From the NCBI GenBank assembly GCA_937900975.1, contig CALCPC010000615.1:1-5456 (forward strand): a stretch of 5,456 nucleotides of DNA, read 5' to 3'. The position numbers were made by a program, and so were the translations under genes. The notes below the pieces were generated by a model, which was not told where the DNA came from, made no database searches, and saw only the letters and a program-made list of their open reading frames with translations. Shown piece after piece: positions 1 to 5,456 of the stretch (position 1 is its first letter; each line of letters begins with the position of its first letter). Origin of the DNA: an uncultured Paracoccaceae bacterium. GTDB lineage: Bacteria > Pseudomonadota > Alphaproteobacteria > Rhodobacterales > Rhodobacteraceae.

Positions 1-420
1 GAAGAAGAAGAAAAAGCCGATGGGCATCAAAATCGCCAAGCTCAGCGTTAGGCGCCAAGTGTGCCGGCCCAGAAACTTGAGATAGTAGAGCAAAAACAAC
101 GCCATTGCCCCGTACATGGAGATGATGCCGATCAGCCCGACAAAGCCGATGATCCCGCCGCCGACAAACACCAGCATCTTTCGCCCATCGGCGTCCAAAA
201 CAGGCTCGGACGAGCGGGCGGGCGGGGACGTGCCGCGATACCAGTTATAGGCGATAAATCCGGTCGAGATCAGCATCGCGGCCGAAAGCCAGAACGGCCA
301 TGCACCGCCGCCCGGTCCCTCTCCCCGGATGTATCCGATATCAAGCTCGGCGCTTTCCCACATCAGATAGATCGACAGGATGGCCAGAAGCCCGGCCATG
401 ATGATCTCGCCATTCCGCAT
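1..420 (-). CDS. tctB: TTT transporter small membrane subunit TctB (partial, 3' end beyond left edge)
   Basis: The small membrane subunit of a tripartite tricarboxylate transporter (TTT), which works in the inner membrane with the large TctA channel subunit and the periplasmic TctC protein for secondary uptake of a carboxylate. The 140 codons present, read from the ATG at 418-420, are open to the edge with no stop. Hydrophobic segments lie at about residues 5-21, 43-60, 83-113 and 124-140. After the first comes a glycine/proline-rich turn and a Trp-Pro pair (GPGGGAWP, 35-42), the position of the family's usual GPGxxP-type motif. TctB proteins are typically about 150-180 residues, so only the C-terminus should be missing. 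A G-rich stretch at 426-431 lies five bases before the ATG and can serve as ribosome binding site. The gene follows tctC in the usual C-B-(A) order. The last visible codons encode five phenylalanines. Family assignment is from topology and position, because TctB sequences are poorly conserved; the symbol is family-level. Confidence 0.85.
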   Translation of the reverse strand, partial: MRNGEIIMAGLLAILSIYLMWESAELDIGYIRGEGPGGGAWPFWLSAAMLISTGFIAYNWYRGTSPPARSSEPVLDADGRKMLVFVGGGIIGFVGLIGIISMYGAMALFLLYYLKFLGRHTWRLTLSLAILMPIGFFFFF

Positions 421-444
421 ATCCACCCCCCGTGGCCCGCTGGC

Positions 445-469
445 TGCCGCCCCCCACCGGGGGACGGCA
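445..469 (-). other. Intercistronic stem-loop between tctC and tctB
   Basis: An 11-bp stem with a 3-base loop (arms 445-455 and 459-469) lies 20 bases after the tctC stop and 24 bases before the tctB start. In the minus-strand transcript ten pairs are Watson-Crick and one (450/464) is G-U; in a plus-strand transcript the same position would be a C-A mismatch. The stem therefore suits RNA in the direction of the genes. No U-tract follows, so a simple intrinsic terminator is unlikely. By analogy with other binding-protein transporter operons, it may stabilise the tctC message or limit read-through to tctB, giving more binding protein than membrane subunit. That role is inference. Confidence 0.6.
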
Positions 470-489
470 CCGTGATGCCTTCGGGGCGC

Positions 490-1461
490 TTACTCGCCCA
501 TTTCGGCGAGCAACTGCTTGTGGTTGTCGACCTGCGTCTGCCAGTAGCCGCGCTGCTCGGACGCATCCATCCACAGCGGCGCCAGGCTTTCAGAGGACAT
601 GTACCCCTGCCATTCTTCCGAGTTGTAGATCGTCGTGAACAGGTCTTGATAATAGGCCGCAGCCGCGTCCGACATGCCCGGCGCGCCGACAACAGCCCGC
701 TGGTTATAATAGCTGAAGTCGAAACCCTTCTCTTTCAGCGTCGGCACATCGGGCAGGTTTTCGGGCCGCTCGTCGGACAGGCTTAGCAGCGGCACGAACT
801 CCCCCGCCTCGTAAAAGCCTTTGGCCTCTGCCGGGTTGTTGACCGTCGCCATGATCTGCTTGCCGGCCAGATCCTTGGCCACGGCGCCGCCGCCGTCATA
901 GGGGATGTACTTGATGTCAAGATCGTAGGCCTGGCTGAGATAGGTGATCACCAGGCTATCCTCCTGACCCTTGCCAGTGCCGCCCATAACGTATTCGCCG
1001 TCCATGGATTTCACGGTCTCCACCCAGTCTTCAAAGCTGGAGATACCGCTATCCTTGTGGACCCACAGCACGAAGGGATCGACGCCCATCATCGCCACGG
1101 GCGTAAAGGTCTGGATGTCGATGCCAAGATTGGTCTGGCGCAGCGGCGTGGTGAAAAAGGAGTTCAGCGTAACCAGGATCGTGTGATCGGGATCGGACGC
1201 GCCCTTCAGCGCGATCAAAGCCTCAGCGCCAGAGCCGCCGCCCTTGTTGTTTGGGATCAGCGGGCGCGTGGTCAGATCCTTTTTCTCGGCCACGGACTGA
1301 ATAAAGCGCGCGATCTGGTCAGCGCCGCCGCCGGCCCCCGCCATGATCACAAAGTCAATCGGTTTTCTGGGTTCGAACGCGGCAACTTCACTTGGAACCG
1401 AGGCCAGGGCCAGCGTCGATACGCCGGCCAGGACAGCAAACAGACGTCGTTTGGTGAACAT
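490..1461 (-). CDS. tctC: TTT periplasmic substrate-binding protein (TctC/Bug family)
   Basis: The extracytoplasmic solute receptor of a tripartite tricarboxylate transporter, which binds a carboxylate in the periplasm and delivers it to TctAB. From the ATG at 1459-1461 the protein has 323 residues, normal for the family. It opens with a Sec-type signal peptide: FTKRR basic region, hydrophobic core at about residues 7-22, and cleavage probably after the VAA at 26-28. The mature protein starts FEPRKPIDFVI, the usual Bug-family first strand, followed by the glycine-rich ligand loop AGAGGGAD (41-48). Further family features are the GGTGKG loop (160-165) and DVPTLKEKG (238-246) near the domain hinge. 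The start was chosen because GGGGAG lies 7 bases upstream and the signal peptide is then classical. An in-frame ATG at 1483-1485 also has a GGAG 6 bases upstream and would add eight residues. The next gene is tctB. The substrate cannot be read from the sequence; the neighbouring frc and fhs make oxalate or a related small carboxylate a reasonable guess. The symbol is family-level. Confidence 0.93.
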   Translation of the reverse strand: MFTKRRLFAVLAGVSTLALASVPSEVAAFEPRKPIDFVIMAGAGGGADQIARFIQSVAEKKDLTTRPLIPNNKGGGSGAEALIALKGASDPDHTILVTLNSFFTTPLRQTNLGIDIQTFTPVAMMGVDPFVLWVHKDSGISSFEDWVETVKSMDGEYVMGGTGKGQEDSLVITYLSQAYDLDIKYIPYDGGGAVAKDLAGKQIMATVNNPAEAKGFYEAGEFVPLLSLSDERPENLPDVPTLKEKGFDFSYYNQRAVVGAPGMSDAAAAYYQDLFTTIYNSEEWQGYMSSESLAPLWMDASEQRGYWQTQVDNHKQLLAEMGE

Positions 1462-1538
1462 GAAAGTACTCCCCTCTGTTTTCATGCACGGCTCCGCCTC
1501 GCGGTGCGGGCCGCCAGCGCAACGCGCGTACTGCGTCG

Positions 1539-1565
1539 ATTTAACGCGACGCCGTTAACCTTCAA
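1539..1565 (-). promoter_or_regulatory. Possible sigma70-type promoter for tctCB(A)
   Basis: On the minus strand TTGAAG (1560-1565) resembles a -35 element and TTAAAT (1539-1544) a -10 element, each matching four of six consensus bases. The spacing is 15 bp, shorter than the usual 16-18, so an unaided promoter would be weak. A start near 1532 would leave a leader of about 70 bases before tctC. The location, in the first substantial gap after the fhs-usp pair, is where a separate transporter promoter would be expected. This is a by-eye match only. Confidence 0.25.
1541..1558. promoter_or_regulatory. TTAACG-N6-CGTTAA dyad, candidate operator upstream of tctC
   Basis: A perfect inverted repeat of two 6-bp arms (1541-1546 and 1553-1558) around a 6-bp spacer. 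It is AT-richer than the surrounding GC-rich DNA and stands out in this gap. It lies almost entirely between the possible -35 and -10 elements, a position typical of repressor operators or of activators that act on a badly spaced promoter. The spacer CGACGC (1547-1552) is also the inverted complement of GCGTCG at 1533-1538, so two alternative stems are possible if the region is transcribed from upstream. The regulator family was not identified. Confidence 0.4.
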
Positions 1566-1591
1566 TGCCCGCGCGGCGTGTACCCGCGGTT

Positions 1592-2443
1592 TTAGTGGCA
1601 GAAAATGACCGGCTGATCCGAATGATCGACAATTTGTTGCGTGTTGCCGCCAAACAGCGTCTCGCGCTCATGGCTGTCGCCATAGGCGCCCATGATCAGG
1701 GCATCGGCGCTGACCGCACGGGTGGCGGCCAAAAGCTGTTGTGGAACCGTGCCGCCTGCCGACAGCGTCTCGACCTCGGCTTGGATGCCGTGCACATCCA
1801 GATAGGCTAGAAGGTCGGCGACCGTCGTGCCCGACCCCGCATCGCTGCCGTTGCTGAGGATGGTGACGCGATCCGCCCCGGCAAGGATCGATAGCGTCTG
1901 ATGCACAGCGCGGGCGGCCTCGGCGCTGCCATTCCAGGCGACGGTGACCGAGGCGCCCATTTCCACCGGCGGCTCCTCCCGCGGGGGGCACATCAGGACC
2001 GGCCGGTTGGCGTTGAAGATCGCGGCCCTCAGCGTGTTAAAGCCAAGGTTCCGGTCGCGGTCGGGTTTGGCGACCGCGATCAGATCGGCCAACCGTCCGC
2101 GGCGCCGGAGGACATCGATTTGGCGGCCTTCCTCCTCTACATAGGCCGCGGTGGGGCCAATCCCCGGCGGTGAGAGGGTGAGGCCAAGCTTCTCGGCCTG
2201 AACCTCCATCGCCCGGCGAAAGCCCGCCTCCTCCTGATCCGCGACGGCGCGCGCCTGGGCGACGATCTGCTCCCGCATGAACGCGGGAACGGGGACGCCA
2301 TAGGGCATCAGGTCCTCGGGCCGGGCGCGGCAATGCACGACCTCCGTATGGGCGCCGTGGCGCTGCGCCAGACGCGCGGCGTGGGCCATCACGTTGTCGC
2401 CTTTGCCGTCGCCGCGGACCGGGACCAGGATTTTGCGCAACAT
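1592..2443 (-). CDS. Tandem-domain universal stress protein (UspA family)
   Basis: A cytoplasmic UspA-fold protein of 283 residues, the length of two fused Usp domains. Domain 1 (about 1-153) begins with the typical first strand LRKILVPV; domain 2 (about 164-283) begins SVTVAWNGSAEA. Domain 2 retains the ATP-binding pattern G-2x-G-9x-G at G252, G255 and G265, near MGAYGDSHERE. The equivalent stretch of domain 1 (about 123-150, VAKPDRDRN...) has lost these glycines, so only the C-terminal domain is likely to bind nucleotide. The ATG at 2441-2443 was chosen because it places the first beta strand at the N-terminus as usual in the family; an in-frame ATG at 2477-2479 would add 12 residues inside fhs. 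The start is four bases after the fhs stop and only a weak AGG precedes it, which suggests translational coupling to fhs. Usp proteins of this kind are often found beside transporter genes, but the partner here is unknown; its role in this cluster is not evident from sequence. Confidence 0.92.
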   Translation of the reverse strand: MLRKILVPVRGDGKGDNVMAHAARLAQRHGAHTEVVHCRARPEDLMPYGVPVPAFMREQIVAQARAVADQEEAGFRRAMEVQAEKLGLTLSPPGIGPTAAYVEEEGRQIDVLRRRGRLADLIAVAKPDRDRNLGFNTLRAAIFNANRPVLMCPPREEPPVEMGASVTVAWNGSAEAARAVHQTLSILAGADRVTILSNGSDAGSGTTVADLLAYLDVHGIQAEVETLSAGGTVPQQLLAATRAVSADALIMGAYGDSHERETLFGGNTQQIVDHSDQPVIFCH

Positions 2444-2447
2444 CGGC

Positions 2448-4115
2448 CTAAAAAAGCCCGTCGATCTGGCCGTCCGCATTGATGCAGATGCTTTCGGCCG
2501 AGGGGACGCGGGGCAGGCCCGGCATTGTCATGATCTCCCCGCAGATCGCCACGACGAACCCGGCACCCGCGCTCAGCCGTACCTCGCGCACGGGAAGGCT
2601 GTGCCCCGTGGGCGCGCCGCGCAAGTTGGGGTCGGTCGAGAAGGAATACTGCGTCTTGGCCATGCAAACCGGCAAATCGCCATAGCCCTGCGCTTCCCAT
2701 TGCTTGAGCTGGTCGTGGATCTTTTTGTCGGCGACGACCGCGTCGGCGCGGTAGATCTCGGTGGCGATGGTCTCAATCTTCTCAAACAACCCCATCTCGG
2801 CGGGGTAGAGCGGTTTGAACGCCGCCGTGCCGCCTTCGCACAGGGAGACGACCTTTTCGGCGGTCTCCCGAATGCCGGCGCCGCCTTCGGCCCAGTGTTT
2901 GTTAAGAACGGCATCGACGCCCAGTGCGGTGCAATAGTCCATGATCGCCGCGACCTCCGCATCCGTGTCGGTGACGAAATGATTGATGCCGACGACCAGC
3001 GGCACGCCGAATTTCTTCACGTTTTCGATGTGGCGACCAAGATTGGCGCAGCCGGCCTTAACGGCCTCGACGTTCTCGGGCCCAAGGTCGGCCTTCGCCA
3101 CGCCGCCGTTCATCTTCATCGCCCGCACCGTCGCAACCAAAACCACGGCAGATGGCGAAAGCCCCGCTTTCCGGCACTTGATGTCGAAAAACTTCTCGGC
3201 GCCGAGGTCGGCGCCAAACCCGGCCTCCGTGACCACATAATCGGCCAGCTTGAGCGCCGTAGTGGTGGCAACGACTGAGTTGCAGCCATGCGCGATGTTG
3301 GCAAACGGGCCGCCATGCACGAAGGCCGGGTTGTTTTCCAGCGTTTGCACCAGGTTGGGCTGCATCGCCTGTTGCAAGAGCACTGTCATCGCCCCATCCG
3401 CCTTGATATCGCGGCAGTAGACCGGGCTGCGGTCGCGGCGGTAGCCGACGATGATATCGCCGAGGCGTTTTTCAAGATCGGCAAGATCGGTGGCAAGGCA
3501 GAGGATCGCCATCACCTCGGACGCCACGGTGATGTCGAACCCCGCTTCGCGCGGGAAGCCGTTGGCGACGCCGCCAAGGTTGCAAACGATCTCGCGCAAT
3601 GCGCGGTCGTTCATGTCCATCACCCGGCGAAAGGCGATGCGGCGGATGTCGACCTCCTGCTCATTGCCCCAATAGACATGGTTGTCGAGCATTGCCGCGA
3701 GCAGGTTGTGCGCGCTGGTGATGGCATGAAAATCGCCGGTGAAATGGAGGTTCATATCCTCCATCGGCACGACCTGGGCATAGCCGCCGCCTGCCGCCCC
3801 GCCTTTCATCCCAAAACACGGGCCAAGGCTGGCCTCGCGGATACAGATCGCGGCTTTTTTGCCGATGGCGTTCAGCCCGTCGCCAAGCCCGACAGTGGTT
3901 GTCGTCTTCCCCTCGCCCGCCGGGGTCGGGTTGATCGCTGTGACGAGGATCAGATGGCCGTTGGGGCGGCTTTCGATCGATTTTATGAATGTTTCCGAAA
4001 CCTTGGCCTTGTCGTGGCCAAAGGGCAGAAGGTCTTCGGCCGGAATGTTGAGCCGCGCCCCGATCTCTTGAATCGGCTTCTTCTTGGCCTTTCGGGCGAT
4101 ATCGATATCAGACAT
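2448..4115 (-). CDS. fhs: Formate-tetrahydrofolate ligase (10-formyl-THF synthetase)
   Basis: Catalyses formate + ATP + tetrahydrofolate to 10-formyl-tetrahydrofolate + ADP + phosphate in the cytoplasm, feeding formate into one-carbon metabolism. The protein has 555 residues, the normal length of the monofunctional bacterial enzyme. The nucleotide-binding loop [15 protein letters not shown] is at 63-77. The first family signature, [17 protein letters not shown], is at 102-118, and the second, [12 protein letters not shown], at 327-338. The C-terminal region includes the conserved [12 protein letters not shown] (482-493) and [12 protein letters not shown] (529-540). No truncation or frameshift was seen. 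The ATG at 4113-4115 has AGGGAG ten bases upstream (4126-4131) and gives the expected N-terminus. Upstream is frc across a 209-bp gap with a large stem-loop, so fhs may have its own promoter; downstream the usp gene follows after four bases. Next to frc, the enzyme is well placed to recover the formate made from oxalate, although a general biosynthetic role is equally compatible with the sequence. Confidence 0.98.
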   Translation of the reverse strand: MSDIDIARKAKKKPIQEIGARLNIPAEDLLPFGHDKAKVSETFIKSIESRPNGHLILVTAINPTPAGEGKTTTTVGLGDGLNAIGKKAAICIREASLGPCFGMKGGAAGGGYAQVVPMEDMNLHFTGDFHAITSAHNLLAAMLDNHVYWGNEQEVDIRRIAFRRVMDMNDRALREIVCNLGGVANGFPREAGFDITVASEVMAILCLATDLADLEKRLGDIIVGYRRDRSPVYCRDIKADGAMTVLLQQAMQPNLVQTLENNPAFVHGGPFANIAHGCNSVVATTTALKLADYVVTEAGFGADLGAEKFFDIKCRKAGLSPSAVVLVATVRAMKMNGGVAKADLGPENVEAVKAGCANLGRHIENVKKFGVPLVVGINHFVTDTDAEVAAIMDYCTALGVDAVLNKHWAEGGAGIRETAEKVVSLCEGGTAAFKPLYPAEMGLFEKIETIATEIYRADAVVADKKIHDQLKQWEAQGYGDLPVCMAKTQYSFSTDPNLRGAPTGHSLPVREVRLSAGAGFVVAICGEIMTMPGLPRVPSAESICINADGQIDGLF

Positions 4116-4125
4116 GTGCGCAGCT

Positions 4126-4160
4126 CTCCCTACCCTGCGAGGGTGCGGGCCAGATCCCGC
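4126..4160 (-). promoter_or_regulatory. fhs leader: ribosome binding site preceded by two short stem-loops
   Basis: Immediately before fhs the minus-strand transcript can form GCGGG-N6-CCCGC (arms 4156-4160 and 4145-4149) and then ACCCT-CGC-AGGGT (arms 4140-4144 and 4132-4136). These abut the AGGGAG ribosome binding site at 4126-4131. The CCCT of the second stem could pair either with the AGGG at 4133-4136 or with the AGGG of the ribosome binding site, so the site could be opened or closed. The stems are short and such pairings are common in GC-rich DNA; a regulatory role is speculative, and no known riboswitch class was recognised. Confidence 0.25.
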
Positions 4161-4222
4161 CCCGGCGGCAGGATGTCGAGCCTATGGCCAAGGCGCAAGG
4201 GGCAGGGTGCGGGATTTTATCG

Positions 4223-4265
4223 GTCATCCGCCGCCGCGCGCTGGGGGCGCGCGGCGGCGGATGAC
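4223..4265 (-). terminator. Perfect 19-bp GC-rich stem-loop after frc, candidate terminator
   Basis: Arms 4223-4241 and 4247-4265 pair without a mismatch around a 5-base loop (4242-4246). It lies 60 bases beyond the frc stop and about 107 bases before the fhs start, where a transcription boundary would be expected. It is not a textbook intrinsic terminator: on the minus strand it is followed by CCGATAAAATCCC rather than a run of T. It may stop transcription in part or with a factor, or protect the 3' end of the frc message. The perfect stem and placement are seen directly; termination is inferred. Confidence 0.5.
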
Positions 4266-4300
4266 AGGTCGTGTCGGGTACAGATGGCCGGTGACAGGTC
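4262..4300. repeat. Direct repeat TGACAGGTC, two copies 30 bp apart
   Basis: The 9-bp sequence TGACAGGTC occurs at 4262-4270 and again at 4292-4300, exactly 30 bp apart (about three helical turns) in the frc-fhs gap. The second copy is the core of a perfect palindrome; the first is an imperfect version whose edge overlaps the outer end of the large stem-loop. The spacing suits paired binding sites on the same face of the DNA, but chance similarity of two 9-mers cannot be excluded. Confidence 0.35.
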
Positions 4301-4302
4301 AC
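4291..4302. promoter_or_regulatory. GTGAC-AG-GTCAC palindrome, candidate operator
   Basis: A perfect inverted repeat of two 5-bp arms with a 2-bp centre, 22 bases beyond the frc stop codon. The half-sites are too close for a CRP/FNR-type site, which has six bases between the GTGA and TCAC cores. No specific regulator is proposed. If it works, it would most naturally act on transcription of fhs-usp. Confidence 0.3.
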
Positions 4303-4324
4303 GGCGCGGCGCGTCGGGCCCCGA

Positions 4325-5456
4325 TCACTCTGCCGCCATCCGCTTGGCGTCGCCGACGGCGCCCGAGCCGATCACCCGGGCCAGGTCTTCGCCGGCATAG
4401 CCCAGAACCTCTTCCAGGATCTCTGTCGTATGCTCCCCCAAAAGCGGCGCGCGCTCCACCTCCACGGGGCTGTCCGACATCTTGATCGGACACCCGACGG
4501 AGCGGTAGGGGCCACGCTCTGGGTGGTCGACTTCGACGATGGTGCCGGTGGCCATCAGCCCTTCATCCTCGATCAGCTCCTCAGTCGACAGTATCGGGCC
4601 GACGGGGATGTTGAGGGGGTTGCAGATCTCCATGACTTCGAACTTTGTCTTGGTCATCGTCCAGGCCTCGCTCCGCTCAAAGATCGCGCCAAGCTTGTCC
4701 AGACGCTCAGGCGGGGTCGCGTAGCCGGGTTCGGTTTTCCAGTCGGGCTCTCCGATCACATCGCAGATCGCGCCCCAGACCGCGGCTTGGGTGATGAAAT
4801 AAGTGTAGGCGTTGGGATCCGTTTCCCACCCTTTGCATTTCAAAATCCGCCCTGGCTGGCCGCCGCCGGAATCGTTTCCCGCCCGGGGCGTCGCGGTGCC
4901 AAAGGGGACGCCCTCGCCGAACTGGCTGTACTCCTTCAACGGGCCGGCCTTCAGCCGCTGTTGATCGCGCAGCTTTACCCGGCACAGGTTGAGAACGCCG
5001 TCCTGCATCGGCGCGAGGACTTTCTGTCCGCGCCCCGACCGCTCTCGCTGGTAAAGCGCGGTGACAATGCCAAGCGCGAGATGCAGGCCCGTGCCCGAAT
5101 CGCCGATCTGCGCGCCGGTCACAACCGGCGGCCCGTCCAGAAAGCCCGTGGTCGAGGCCGCCCCGCCCGCGCATTGCGCGACGTTCTCATACACTTTGCA
5201 ATCCTCGTACTTGCCAGGCCCGAACCCCTTGACCGAGGCCATGATCATGCGCGGATTGATCTCTTGGATCCGCTCCCACGAAAAGCCCATCCGGTCGAGC
5301 GCGCCCGGCGCGAAGTTCTCGACCAGGACGTCGCAGGTTTCGATAAGACGGGTCAGAACCTCCTTGCCGGTTTCGTTCTTGGAATTCAGCTCAATCGACC
5401 GTTTGTTGTGGTTGAGCATCGTGAAATAGAGGCTGTCCGCCCCAGGCACGTCGATC
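4325..5456 (-). CDS. frc: Formyl-CoA:oxalate CoA-transferase (partial, 5' end beyond right edge)
   Basis: A class III CoA-transferase that moves CoA from formyl-CoA to oxalate, giving oxalyl-CoA and formate, the first step of CoA-dependent oxalate breakdown in the cytoplasm. The 376 residues visible match the characterised enzymes of Oxalobacter formigenes (Frc) and E. coli (YfdW) closely, as recalled: [68 protein letters not shown] and the C-terminal APLLGEHT. The catalytic aspartate (Asp169 of the Oxalobacter enzyme) is present in MQDGVLNL, with its codon at 5000-5002. The mobile glycine loop is SGGGQPG rather than GGGGQPG. About 50 N-terminal residues are missing. The GTG at 5447-5449 is internal: the frame continues through it to the edge, and the residues beyond it fit the family. 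The stop is at 4325-4327. Oxalyl-CoA decarboxylase, its usual partner, is not in the window and may lie upstream. Confidence 0.95.
   Translation of the reverse strand, partial: IDVPGADSLYFTMLNHNKRSIELNSKNETGKEVLTRLIETCDVLVENFAPGALDRMGFSWERIQEINPRMIMASVKGFGPGKYEDCKVYENVAQCAGGAASTTGFLDGPPVVTGAQIGDSGTGLHLALGIVTALYQRERSGRGQKVLAPMQDGVLNLCRVKLRDQQRLKAGPLKEYSQFGEGVPFGTATPRAGNDSGGGQPGRILKCKGWETDPNAYTYFITQAAVWGAICDVIGEPDWKTEPGYATPPERLDKLGAIFERSEAWTMTKTKFEVMEICNPLNIPVGPILSTEELIEDEGLMATGTIVEVDHPERGPYRSVGCPIKMSDSPVEVERAPLLGEHTTEILEEVLGYAGEDLARVIGSGAVGDAKRMAAE

Noticed and set aside
1..15. GAA trinucleotide repeat at the left edge
   Set aside because: It encodes the Phe run of a TctB membrane segment in frame. 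Four units are too few to argue for phase variation, and the tract is cut by the window edge.
61..786. A 241-codon open frame on the plus strand opposite tctB and tctC
   Set aside because: It overlaps two genes with clear signal-peptide and membrane features on the other strand. It begins without a convincing ribosome binding site and resembles no known family.
3102..3137. Fhs second signature has RAMKMNGG rather than the RALKMHGG I recall from some family members
   Set aside because: These positions vary conservatively among working enzymes, and every other motif is intact, so there is no reason to suspect altered function.
2394..3278. A 294-codon open frame on the plus strand opposite usp and fhs
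   Set aside because: Antisense shadow of fhs with low-complexity, charged translation and no family resemblance.
4150..4222. Search for a sigma54 (GG-N10-GC) or good sigma70 promoter before fhs
   Set aside because: The nearest GG/GC pair has the wrong spacing (11) and the TTGCGC/CATCCT pair matches the -10 poorly. No promoter in this stretch is called as a feature.
3288..4400. A 370-codon open frame on the plus strand across fhs and the upstream gap
   Set aside because: It is antisense to fhs, which matches its family along its whole length. The translation has no recognisable domain, and long antisense frames are expected in GC-rich DNA.
5447..5449. GTG as the start of frc
   Set aside because: The frame stays open to the window edge, and characterised homologues have about 50 more N-terminal residues before this point, including part of the CoA site. 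The gene is cut by the edge.

Overview
The window is GC-rich, roughly 60-65% by eye. It carries five protein-coding genes, all on the minus strand and tightly arranged. Gene content and protein style suggest an alphaproteobacterium, probably of the Rhodobacterales type. That placement is inference from protein resemblance and composition; no phylogenetic marker is present.

Read in the direction of transcription (high to low coordinates), the layout is as follows. (1) frc, formyl-CoA:oxalate CoA-transferase, has its first ~50 codons beyond the right edge. (2) A 209-bp intergenic region holds a 12-bp palindrome, a partial second copy 30 bp away, and a perfect 19-bp GC-rich stem-loop. (3) fhs, formate-tetrahydrofolate ligase, is complete. 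(4) A two-domain universal stress protein gene starts four bases after the fhs stop and is probably translationally coupled. (5) A ~130-bp gap contains a TTAACG-N6-CGTTAA dyad inside a possible promoter. (6) tctC encodes the periplasmic binding protein of a tripartite tricarboxylate transporter (TTT). (7) A 69-bp gap contains a strong stem-loop. (8) tctB, the small TTT membrane subunit, runs off the left edge; tctA is expected beyond it.

The genes make sense as an oxalate / one-carbon module. Frc activates oxalate to oxalyl-CoA using formyl-CoA. Oxalyl-CoA decarboxylase (not in the window, possibly upstream) would regenerate formyl-CoA, and the net product is formate. Fhs would capture formate as 10-formyl-tetrahydrofolate for one-carbon assimilation. 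The TTT system is a candidate importer of oxalate or a related carboxylate. The enzyme assignments are strong; the transporter's substrate and the role of the stress protein are inference from neighbourhood only.

No RNA genes, mobile elements, CRISPR arrays or phage genes were seen. Large reading frames on the plus strand are antisense shadows of fhs, usp and frc.
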